Assembly (NCBI GenBank): GCA_036852015.1
Contig: JAANDG010000657.1
Span: 1 to 64,000, forward strand
Source of the DNA: Pelodera strongyloides
Taxonomy: Eukaryota > Nematoda > Chromadorea > Rhabditida > Rhabditidae
Direction of reading: 5' to 3'
DNA: 64,000 nucleotides
Shown: one piece after another, positions 1 to 9,091 of the stretch
Layout of the letters: each line of letters opens with the position of its first letter
How positions within the stretch are numbered: the first letter of the stretch is position 1
Translations under genes and position numbers: made by a program
The notes under the pieces: generated by a model
Seen by the model: only the letters and a program-made list of their open reading frames with translations
The model's database searches: none
Told to the model about the DNA's origin: nothing

Positions 1-1758
1 GCTACCAGATCCCGAGCCAGAGCCAGAGCCCGATCCTGAGCCCGATCCAGATTTGTACGACTTCGGGCACAGCGTCTTCGACCACTTCTTCGTCATCGCG
101 TCCAGACACTTCTCCGCACCTCCGAGCTTTCCGAATACAGGATGGTTCTTCTGGTAGAACTGACACGTTTGGGCGTGAGCGATGACGCGTGCGATCTGAT
201 CAGCATCCAGTCTCTTCCTGAACGATTTGGATCTCAATCGCAGTTGAAGATCGCATGAGTAGTCCTGTTCACAGGCACTGGTAGGCGTTGGGACATCAAC
301 GTCTTCATCATCAAAGTAGCATTCCGTGCCCTCGTCGAAGCATTTCTTGAATTCCACTTCGTACTTCTGGATCAGAATGGAGATTTCTGGGAAAGTTGCA
401 ATTTCTTCTCCGAAGACTTCGAGGAGGAACTTAAGGAAGCCATCGATAATTTCAATTTCCATTTCCCGGCAGCTGCAGTAGGTTGGCTCGGTGACGTCTG
501 TGACTGACGACTCGGTCGTCTGCACTACAACAACCTCAGCGCAAACAGAGAGCGATTCCTCGATGAGACCGCGGACAGTGAGACGAACCTTCTCATCCCA
601 GTCAGGATCTGTACCAATAGCCAAACTGGCCTTCTCGCACTTGTCCAGATACGGTTTTGCGCAATCCAGTTTGTTAAGCTTAGTGAAGAAAGCCTTGATC
701 GAGATAATGATTACTTCGATATTGTTGGTAGCAGTCACAGGTGTAGAGGGTGTGCATCCGCACTTTTCCACAATGATGTGCAGCTGTTCAATGATATCCT
801 TCTTTGACTCCGAATCATCTTTGTCATTGTTCACAGTAAAGGAAGTTTCGACTAGAATAGCCTCTACGTCAATATCTTCGCATCCACAGTCTTCTGGCAC
901 CACAAGTTCTGATTCTTCTTCCAAGAAGATGGCGAAGCATTCCAAGAAGAATTCAACGGTGATCTCGGTAATGCTGAGCTTAGTCATCTGTAGTTTGAGC
1001 AGGTATTGGAATTTCTTGAGTTGGCCGGGAGGAAGCAGGATCTTCTCTGCAAAAAGTTCGAATAGGACCACGCACACCTCTGAATCACTGAGTCTTGGTG
1101 CGGAACTTGTGGCAGCGAGAGTTGTTGGAGCAGGAGTCGTTGGTTCCTCAACGGGGGTGGAACAAGCGATGATGATCTCCTTGCAGAGTGGGAACGTTTT
1201 GTTTTTCTTTTGGAAACTAAGCGACGATTCATCCACAAACGCGTCCACCTGGTCACATACGCTCTTGAGCTCGTCCTCCTTTCCACAGCTCACCGTATAA
1301 GCGCGGAAACACGTCTTGTACAGCGTCCACGAGCTTTCGGTGCTTTCTTCAACACCGGACACGTCGACTTCACAGGCCGAGAGCGCCTGGTTGGTATTAT
1401 TGACGAGTACAGGGCTTCTATCTACTACCAGACTTTGCGAGTATGTAACAAGAAGATTGAAGCAGCTTGCATCAGTCATGTCGACGGTCTCTGTGACGAT
1501 TGTCAGTTGATTCGTGTTGGCCAGGACGATAAGTTCCATAAGCTTAAGAAGTTTCGCAGTGAGTGTGCAGGAAGCGCATTCAGTCTGCAGACGATACTCA
1601 ATTGTCTGTTGGTACTCCACCTTGGCGAAGGCCTTTTGAAGGAGCATGAAGAAACCATATCCAGTTTGGCAAGGTGTATAGGATGCCTCAACAAGTGTAG
1701 TCGAAGCCAGGAGGCCGACGAAGATCAAAAGACTGCAATGCATGTCGCTGTGATGCAT
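1..1758 (-). CDS. Secreted Cys-rich protein of unknown family, copy 1 (3' end cut by window)
   Basis: An intronless minus-strand frame stays open from the ATG at 1758 to the window edge, 586 codons. Copy 2 shows that the full protein should be about 592 residues, so only the last few codons are missing. Seen: a signal peptide (about residues 1-25, core LLIFVGLLAST), many cysteines, a Thr/Pro-rich linker near 201-221 (PTTPAPTT), three stretches led by CGC, CGC and CSC (near 291, 333 and 428) each followed by amphipathic helix-like sequence, a basic Cys-containing segment near 503-565, and a Gly-Ser repeat tail from about 570. I do not recognise the family. By inference it is secreted and disulfide-bonded. 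It lies in the same tandem unit as the core histones but has an ordinary AATAAA signal in the other copies, not a histone stem-loop. This is the only copy without a frameshift. Confidence 0.85.
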   Translation of the reverse strand, partial: MHHSDMHCSLLIFVGLLASTTLVEASYTPCQTGYGFFMLLQKAFAKVEYQQTIEYRLQTECASCTLTAKLLKLMELIVLANTNQLTIVTETVDMTDASCFNLLVTYSQSLVVDRSPVLVNNTNQALSACEVDVSGVEESTESSWTLYKTCFRAYTVSCGKEDELKSVCDQVDAFVDESSLSFQKKNKTFPLCKEIIIACSTPVEEPTTPAPTTLAATSSAPRLSDSEVCVVLFELFAEKILLPPGQLKKFQYLLKLQMTKLSITEITVEFFLECFAIFLEEESELVVPEDCGCEDIDVEAILVETSFTVNNDKDDSESKKDIIEQLHIIVEKCGCTPSTPVTATNNIEVIIISIKAFFTKLNKLDCAKPYLDKCEKASLAIGTDPDWDEKVRLTVRGLIEESLSVCAEVVVVQTTESSVTDVTEPTYCSCREMEIEIIDGFLKFLLEVFGEEIATFPEISILIQKYEVEFKKCFDEGTECYFDDEDVDVPTPTSACEQDYSCDLQLRLRSKSFRKRLDADQIARVIAHAQTCQFYQKNHPVFGKLGGAEKCLDAMTKKWSKTLCPKSYKSGSGSGSGSGSGSGSGS

Positions 1759-1777
1759 ATTCTGGAAAGCGGGTACA

Positions 1778-1785
1778 TATTTATA
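1778..1785 (-). promoter_or_regulatory. TATA box of secreted-protein gene copy 1
   Basis: TATAAATA on the minus strand, 20 bp before the ATG at 1758. It is conserved at the same spacing in the other two copies, which suggests a TATA-driven promoter with a very short leader. Confidence 0.6.
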
Positions 1786-2205
1786 TGTTTCACATATTTA
1801 ATTATGTTCGATAGCCGCGTGAGCTACAAAGCAAAAAGCGTAATATCCAACGCGTCGTTTCCATTCATGCGTTTCTTTCTAATTTATGTGTGTTTGTGGT
1901 TTCTCTAAAAGCATATACACTGATTGTCAGAGTTTTATATCCGCGATAACTCCGTTAACATCTGACACAGAAAGGCGAATTGCTGGTGTAACTACTATTT
2001 TATTCAATGATCATTAGAATCATATGAAAAGTAAAATGGAGAAATATTTGAGAGGTGGTTGAGAGAATCAAAATGCTACATTAATACTCATTGTATCGCC
2101 AAGTATCAAACCCAGGTATCAAATAAAATGCTGTCAATTTAGTTGGAGAAACGCAGTTTCCTTAACTATAATCGATCAAGTTCTTTCATTAATATGTTAC
2201 TTCAC
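1786..2205. other. Spacer, unit 1
   Basis: AT-rich spacer upstream of the secreted-protein gene. It is nearly the same as 10899-11325 and, in part, 20562-20858, so it belongs to the tandem unit. I see no gene in it. Confidence 0.6.
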
Positions 2206-2233
2206 AACCCCGCTTCTAAACACCTAACCCAAC

Positions 2234-2249
2234 GGCCCTCTTTAGGGCC
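2234..2249 (+). terminator. Orphan histone 3' stem-loop
   Basis: GGCCCTCTTTAGGGCC, a perfect 6-bp stem with a CTTT loop and CCCAAC before it. No histone coding sequence lies upstream, so it is an orphan inside the duplicated H2A 3' module. Confidence 0.8.
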
Positions 2250-2395
2250 ACAAATACTTGGACGTGAGATTTCATATTAGGGAGTTTACCTTGTATTCTT
2301 GTTGTAAGCTTGTTCTGTTTCGCTGAGCTTGGAAAGTATTATTCACAAATCTTGTACGAAATTCGCTAAAAAAATATCCACTCTCATATTGAGTA

Positions 2396-2490
2396 GAAGT
2401 CTATGAGGGTCAGGTCCATTTCAAGTGAGGTTAACTTTGATGGGCCTGTCCCTTTAAAGGGTCAGGCCCATTTTAAGTGATTCCTATTTT
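2396..2490. repeat. Piece of the GGGACAGGCCCATC element family
   Basis: Contains GATGGGCCTGTCCCTTTAA followed at once by AGGGTCAGGCCCATTT, i.e. two element ends back to back. The complete relatives are at 38333-38717 and 63076-63464. It is also present in unit 2 (about 11516-11605), so the insertion is older than the unit duplication. Confidence 0.6.
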
Positions 2491-2765
2491 TGATGATTCC
2501 ATTTGATTCACCATGCCAAATATAGTAGGATACGATATTTTGTGGTTTTACAAATATCCAACACTGGGTTTCCATGATCAATAGGGGAATTGCAAGCGTT
2601 TTTCATGTTATAATATCTTACATAACTCAGTTACTACATATATTTATCAATATTTGCACTCCTATAAACACATTTTCTTTCAAAAACACTATTTTCACAT
2701 TCCTTTCGTCAAAATACATCCCCCATCACCGTCGTTTCGGAGCTCGAGACTGAGCTCCGATCCCC

Positions 2766-2773
2766 CTTTTATA
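2766..2773 (-). promoter_or_regulatory. Orphan TATA promoter-like module 1
   Basis: TATAAAAG on the minus strand, with CGTGCCACAG upstream and GCTCAGTCTCGAG downstream, all shared with eight other modules in the cluster. No open reading frame follows in that direction. Confidence 0.45.
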
Positions 2774-2900
2774 TCCAAAAACCCTGTGGCACGCTAATTT
2801 CCGAATTAGAATGTCTGCTCGACCAGTGCAGACAGGGGGCTGTGCGGTGTGGAGTATTTTAAGGCGCTTTTACTATTCGGGGGGATCAAATGAGACGATA

Positions 2901-3916
2901 TACATTTACATGTAGAAATGGTATTTTTGGGATATTATTATCAAATTATACTACAAGGCAAGGCAATTAAATATGAATAATGCAACTAGAAGTGGTAAAA
3001 GACGTGGATCATCTACGAAAACACTGTGATAATCGTCTGACTATCATGTAATACTCCCATTTAATGTAGATTATTATTATATCATCCTTTATTCTATGTA
3101 TAAATATTCTACATTATGTGCTGAATTTCTTCACGACCCCGATGACAAAACATACAAATCTGCCTGTCCTATCGCAGTTTCTTTCATATTCTTTCCCAAT
3201 GGCATTTTTTGCACTTCCCTTATGTTCTCCAAATTTCAACAGATGGATGTTCTTCATATTTGCCCGCCAAACCAAGACGTCACCTTCCCTATACCACCTG
3301 CCTCATTGTGCACCAGATAAAGGTCAGGTCAGAGGCAGAGACAAAGAGAGGCCATAGATACAGAGGGCAGGGTATGGACGAGTGCCAATACGACCATAGA
3401 TTGCACAAACTGCACTAATAAGAGTGAGGGAATTGGAAAATTCTACTATATTGAAGGACTGTTATGTACTGATTTATGGTAAGACTTGACGATATTTGAG
3501 CTGCTTAGTTTAGCGATTTGGCTGCTGTGTTTGATAGCAAACGAACAAAAACAGGAAAGAAGTTCACCACAAAACAAGGGATGAAGTGACCTATCTTTTT
3601 CCTACTATCCTATAAATTAGATGCTAAAAACGCAGAAAGCTGGAATGTGTTCCTAAACCAAACCGCATTTCTTATGTTCAGCGAAAAATTTATCGAGTTT
3701 ATAGTACTTTAATGTCTTATATACGGTTCAGTTTATAGTACTTTAATGTCTTAGATACGGCTCAGTTGATATGGTAAAAGTACTCGGAAATGGTAGTGCT
3801 CACATCAGATAAACAAAATGACTGTGAACACAAATATGTACTTCAAAAGAAGCCTGCCTATCTTTTTCCTTTCAATATCCATTTTCATCTACATAATCAA
3901 ACGTTCAAGTATATGT
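2901..3916. other. Spacer before H4, unit 1
   Basis: AT-rich spacer matched closely by 12000-12989 in unit 2. The open frames near 3096-3418 are not conserved as protein and contain no family I recognise. A segment around 3280-3410 recurs in diverged form at 17680-17817. Confidence 0.6.
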
Positions 3917-3932
3917 GGCCCTAAAGAGGGCC
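3917..3932 (-). terminator. H4 histone 3' stem-loop, unit 1
   Basis: Reads GGCCCTCTTTAGGGCC on the minus strand, 43 nt after the H4 stop codon. It is the binding site for SLBP and marks a non-polyadenylated, replication-dependent histone mRNA. Confidence 0.93.
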
Positions 3933-3975
3933 GTTGGGTTATAAGTTGGGGTTTCTCCGGTGTCGGAGAGGCAAA

Positions 3976-4335
<360 letters not shown>

Positions 4336-4339
4336 TTAA

Positions 4340-4502
4340 AGCGAAATGCCAGCTCCTTTGGAAAATTTGCATATGATAAGCAAATCCTATGTATCCTATG
4401 CTAATTTTGCGCGATAGCCGTGGACGATCGCGCAAAATTAGCATAGGATACATAGGATTTGCTTATCATATGCAAATTTTCCAAAGGAGCTGGCATTTCG
4501 CT
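4340..4502. mobile_element. 163-bp TTAA-flanked palindromic MITE in the H4 promoter
   Basis: Starts AGCGAAATGCCAGCTCC and ends with its reverse complement; almost the whole element is one palindrome. TTAA flanks both ends (4336-4339 and 4503-4506). Unit 2 has a single TTAA at the matching place (13409-13412), the empty site. The sequence matches the copy at 59512-59674 along its length. TTAA duplication is typical of piggyBac-type transposition; which transposase moved it is inference. Confidence 0.92.
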
Positions 4503-4506
4503 TTAA

Positions 4507-5294
4507 GTAGTGTCCGCGCGGACTTTCGCCGCCGCGAGGACTCCCCGCCTACATACAGACATGGACTTTGACCCTTGGCAGCCGCCCAGCTCGCACTAAA
4601 AGAGAAGCAAAAGATACAGAGTAATTAGACTAACGAATATATACTTTGATGAATTCCATATGCCTCTCCATAGTGATATATAGTTTAATTCGGCAAAATA
4701 AAGCTAAAATGGAATTGCGTCGGAGTGAAAATACTACTATGAAGTTGCAAACTATAAAATGTCCACCCTCAAATTTCTATCCCTTCAAGCCCCAAACTTT
4801 CATTAAAATAGTCAATTCCATCTTCTTCGTATGTCAGAATACCTAAGAATAAAAAAAATGGTCACAAAATTTCCCCCCATCAGAGCATTTTCGCAGCTCG
4901 AGACGGGGCTCTGGGTCTGCTTTTATACCCCAAAACACTGTGGCACGCTAATTTCCGAATTAGAATACCAGCTCGGCGAGTGCATATGCGAGGAAGAGCT
5001 TTTAGACTGCTTTACACTGGGATCAAAGAAAATAGACACAATCTCGTTGTTTTTTTAATCTATTTTACGAACAAATAGAACGAATTTTAATATTTCAATG
5101 AGATTGTCCCTATAGTTCTATCGTTTATTTCTGATGAAAACCACTCGTCTGACAAGCAATAAACCTTTCTTTTGATACAATCTAACAGGGATAACTCATG
5201 ATCTTTGTCTAATACAGAGTAGCAGCACGAAAAACCTGTATTGATGGTTAAATTAGAATACACAAGAATTAAAATAAAACGTTCAAGCTTATGT
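4507..5294. other. H4-H3 spacer, unit 1
   Basis: Holds the upstream part of the H4 promoter (GC-rich 4507-4600), AT-rich DNA, and orphan TATA module 2. No gene is visible. The matching unit 2 sequence is 13413-14213. Confidence 0.6.
4920..4927 (-). promoter_or_regulatory. Orphan TATA promoter-like module 2
   Basis: TATAAAAG on the minus strand, preceded by ATTCGGAAATTAGCGTGCCA and followed by CCGTCTCGAGCT. It has the same architecture as modules 1, 4, 5, 6, 8 and 9. No ORF follows it. Confidence 0.45.
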
Positions 5295-5310
5295 GGCCCT
5301 AAAGAGGGCC
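5295..5310 (-). terminator. H3 histone 3' stem-loop, unit 1
   Basis: Consensus GGCCCTCTTTAGGGCC on the minus strand, 32 nt after the H3 stop. Confidence 0.93.
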
Positions 5311-5342
5311 GTTGGGTTAAGATGTACTGTGCTTTAAGGCAC

Positions 5343-6621
<1,279 letters not shown>

Positions 6622-6637
6622 GGCCCTAAAGAGGGCC
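6622..6637 (-). terminator. H2B histone 3' stem-loop, unit 1 (displaced)
   Basis: Consensus stem-loop, but 224 nt from the H2B stop. The same element in unit 2 is only 35 nt away. An insertion (6658-6857) explains the difference. Confidence 0.9.
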
Positions 6638-6657
6638 GTTGGGTTAGGGTTATCCAG

Positions 6658-6857
6658 AAGTGGGACCAAATTCTTTGTTTCGCTTTCAACATTTTCTTTG
6701 TGAACTCTTGTGGATTTACATCTATATACATATACTGTTGGTGGAATTATTTCCAAGTATCTATATTATCTACTTTGATTTTTTCTTTTCATCGTCTCTC
6801 ACGGCGTTGCGCTCTTTTAATGAGTATAATAAATATTCAAATATTCAAGTCTCAAAG
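6658..6857. mobile_element. About 200-bp insertion in the H2B 3' UTR, unit 1
   Basis: Present between the H2B stop and stem-loop in unit 1 and absent in unit 2. Its end GAGCGCAACGCCGTGAG plus the reverse complement of TTTGAATATTTATTATACTC recurs at about 44510-44555, which supports a mobile origin. The exact ends are not resolved. Confidence 0.6.
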
Positions 6858-6861
6858 AGAC

Positions 6862-7233
6862 TTATTTGGAGGAGGTGTACTTGGTCACAGCCTTGGTTCC
6901 CTCGCTGACGGCGTGCTTGGCAAGCTCTCCGGGCAGGATGAGACGGACGGCAGTCTGGATTTCGCGAGACGAGATCGTCGACCGCTTGTTGTAGTGGGCC
7001 AGACGGGAGGCCTCGGCGGCGATGCGCTCGAACACGTCATTGACGAACGAGTTCATGATCGACATCGCCTTTGAGGAGACTCCAGTGTCAGGGTGGACCT
7101 GCTTGAGCACACGGTAGATGTAGACGGAGTAGGACTCCTTGCGGCTCTTTCTCCTCTTCTTATCTCCGGTGCGTCCGGCTTTCTGAGACTTGGCGGCCTT
7201 CTTGGCTCCCTTGGCGGATGGCTTGGGTGGCAT
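6862..7233 (-). CDS. Histone H2B, unit 1
   Basis: 123 residues, starting [20 protein letters not shown] and ending [14 protein letters not shown], the usual H2B end; the Lys in AVTKYTSS is the conserved ubiquitination site. The basic tail is followed by a complete histone fold ([19 protein letters not shown]). No intron. It is divergently paired with H2A across a 225-bp shared promoter. Differences from unit 2 are synonymous. The 3' UTR is unusually long for a replication-dependent histone gene because of the insertion at 6658-6857. Confidence 0.98.
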   Translation of the reverse strand: MPPKPSAKGAKKAAKSQKAGRTGDKKRRKSRKESYSVYIYRVLKQVHPDTGVSSKAMSIMNSFVNDVFERIAAEASRLAHYNKRSTISSREIQTAVRLILPGELAKHAVSEGTKAVTKYTSSK

Positions 7234-7458
7234 GACGTACGTTGGTGGGACTTGCGAGCAAGTGTGCCTGTCGCTCGCTGTGTGCCTTATTTAAGTGCGC
7301 GCGCCAAGAGGCGTGGCTTTGGGCGACCTTTGTCCCCTCTGTCTGTCTGCTTGGTGCGCGCTGCCAAGTCCCGCCCATGAGTGCACCCCCTTAAATAAGG
7401 CGCACGCAAGCGCCAGCGCATCCAGTGAGCTCGCTCGCAGTCAACTACTCGAATCATC
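7234..7458. promoter_or_regulatory. Shared divergent H2B/H2A promoter, unit 1
   Basis: 225 bp between the two start codons. It holds a mirror pair of TATA-like boxes: CTTATTTAAG at 7286-7295 (H2B, reads CTTAAATAAG on minus) and CTTAAATAAG at 7390-7399 (H2A). Between them lie GC-rich blocks (GTGCGCGCGCC, AAGTCCCGCCC) likely to bind shared activators. Almost the same sequence is found at 15860-16084. Confidence 0.8.
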
Positions 7459-7842
7459 ATGTCAGGCCGTGGAAAGGGAGGCAAAGCCAAGTCCGGAGGA
7501 AAGGCCAAGAGCCGATCCAGCCGTGCCGGTCTGCAATTCCCCGTTGGACGTCTTCACCGTCTCCTCCGCAAGGGCAACTACGCCCAGCGTGTGGGAGCCG
7601 GAGCCCCGGTCTACCTTGCCGCCGTGCTTGAGTACCTCGCTGCTGAGGTTCTCGAGTTGGCTGGTAACGCCGCCCGTGACAACAAGAAGACCAGAATCAA
7701 CCCCCGCCATCTGCAGCTGGCCGTCCGTAACGACGAGGAGCTGAACAAGCTCTTGTCCGGTGTCACCATCGCCCAGGGAGGAGTTCTGCCCAACATCCAG
7801 GCTGTCCTGCTGCCCAAGAAGACTGCCGGCGACAAGGAATAA
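7459..7842 (+). CDS. Histone H2A, unit 1
   Basis: 127 residues, starting [20 protein letters not shown] and ending [11 protein letters not shown]. The full histone fold and acidic-patch residues are present, and the tail lacks the SQ motif of H2A.X and any macro or H2A.Z features, so this is canonical H2A. No intron. The stem-loop follows 32 nt after the stop. It is the only plus-strand histone gene of the unit. The encoded protein is the same as in unit 2. Confidence 0.98.
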   Translation: MSGRGKGGKAKSGGKAKSRSSRAGLQFPVGRLHRLLRKGNYAQRVGAGAPVYLAAVLEYLAAEVLELAGNAARDNKKTRINPRHLQLAVRNDEELNKLLSGVTIAQGGVLPNIQAVLLPKKTAGDKE

Positions 7843-7874
7843 ATATTCCTTCGCTTCTAAACACCTAACCCAAC

Positions 7875-7890
7875 GGCCCTCTTTAGGGCC
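7875..7890 (+). terminator. H2A histone 3' stem-loop, unit 1
   Basis: GGCCCTCTTTAGGGCC with CCCAAC upstream, 32 nt after the stop codon. Confidence 0.93.
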
Positions 7891-8420
7891 ACATATACTT
7901 GAACGTTTAGTTGAGATATTTTCTCATTGGGGAGTTTACCTTGTATTCTTGTAAGTTTGGAAAGCATTATTCGCAACTCGGTACAAAATCTCCACATTGA
8001 TTTGACACAAAAAATATCCAACACTGGGTTTCCATGCTCAATAGGGGACTTGCAAGCGTTTTTCAGGATCTTACAAAACACCGTTACTACATATATTTAT
8101 CCACATTTGCACTCCTATTAAACAAATTTTCTTTCAAAAACACTATTTTCACATTCCTTTCGTCAAAACACATCCCCCATCACCGTCGTTTCGGAGCTCG
8201 AGACTGAGCTCCGAGCCCCCTTTTATACCCGAAAACACTGGCACGCTAATTTCCGAATTAGAATGTCTGCTCGACCAGTGCAGACAGGGGCTGTGCGGTG
8301 TGGAGTATTTTGGGCGCTTTTACTCTTCGGGGGGATAAATGGAACTATAAAGTACACGTAGAAATGGGATTTTTGGGATATTATTATCAAATTATACTAC
8401 AAGGCAATTAAATATGAATA
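7891..8420. repeat. H2A 3'-flank module, unit 1
   Basis: The parent form of the module also found without an H2A gene at 2206 and 11325 and with a 14-codon H2A remnant at 17818. It contains orphan TATA module 4 (8220-8227). Confidence 0.7.
8220..8227 (-). promoter_or_regulatory. Orphan TATA promoter-like module 4
   Basis: TATAAAAG on the minus strand. The following GGAGCTCAGTCTCGAGCTCC can fold into a 7-bp hairpin. Upstream are the CTAATTTCCGAATTAG near-palindrome and the GTCTGC...GCAGAC hairpin (plus-strand letters), both conserved in modules 1, 8 and 9. Confidence 0.45.
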
Positions 8421-8464
8421 ATGCAACTAGAAGTGGTAAAAGACGTGGATCATCCACGAAAACA

Positions 8465-8627
8465 CAACGGTAAGCTTTACAAGAGCGTAAGATGCATTCA
8501 AGCTTGAAATGTCTTACCACGCTGTTTTGAGATGCATTCAAGATGAAAGTACGTTTATACGTCTTGCTCTGCAAAAGAGCGTGGGAAGTTGCACTCAAGC
8601 TGGAAGTTTGCTCTTTCCCAGAATAAA
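8465..8627. repeat. Unit 1-specific segment with three imperfect 20-bp repeats
   Basis: Three copies of a GATGCATTCAAGCTTGAAA-like motif (about 8491, 8532 and 8591), bounded by AAGAGCG-containing ends. I see no counterpart in unit 2. Possibly a small mobile element; its type is unknown. Confidence 0.45.
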
Positions 8628-9091
8628 GTATATTCAATGTATAACATAGATCAAACACTGGTTTTCCATGCGCAATTTCTTCACGGCCCCGATAGACTCA
8701 ATATAGAAACCTGCACTTCCCAGCACCGTTTCTTTAATATTCTTCCCAATTTTTTTGTACTTCACTTTATGTTCTCCATATTTTATACTAAAACCCAGAT
8801 CAGCGCAATGTTCACGACCCCGATACACACAATTAGAAACCTCCCGCTAAAACGTCACCCTGTTTATTACGCTTTCACATATGCTGCATATATTTGGACT
8901 AACCAAAGGTTCTGAGGTCTAATGACAATCACATGCCCCCGATTATACGTGAACATTATGTACATCAAACTTCTAGAAAGCAGACTAGAAAAATCACATT
9001 ATCAAGAATGCAGGTGTAGTATAATTCACAAGAACTATTGCAGAAATTGACAAAATTATTTATTCATAGAATTCAAATCTCCAGTATTCTC
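8628..9091. other. Spacer between units 1 and 2
   Basis: AT-rich. It ends with the 3' flank of the secreted-protein gene, including AATAAATAATTTTG on the minus strand (near 9055-9068), a likely polyadenylation signal about 25 bp past the stop of copy 2. The same flank is at 18860-18906. Confidence 0.6.

Larger units (their letters stand above)
2206..2900. repeat. Duplicated H2A 3'-flank module without an H2A gene (unit 1)
   Basis: Starts CTTCTAAACACCTAACCC, just like the sequence after the true H2A stop (7852 onward). It runs through a histone stem-loop (2234-2249), the ATATTTATC.ATATTTGCAC block and the TATA module near 2766. The H2A coding region is absent. Related modules lie at 7850-8420, 11325-12000, 16475-17000 and 17818-18420. 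By inference it is a relic of a partial tandem duplication. Confidence 0.75.

Noticed and set aside
491..1300. 269-codon plus-strand open frame (also at 9604-10413 and within 19419-20684)
   Set aside because: Antisense shadow of the secreted-protein gene; it is low-complexity Ser-rich, has no own signals, and its conservation follows from the near identity of the copies.
3096..3418. Overlapping 69-79 codon frames in the histone spacer, partly kept in unit 2
   Set aside because: Retention is explained by recent duplication; different frames are open in the two units and no start context or homology is seen.
4389..4571. Open frames on both strands starting MYPMLILRD
   Set aside because: Lie inside the palindromic MITE; they read the same on both strands because of the inverted repeat.
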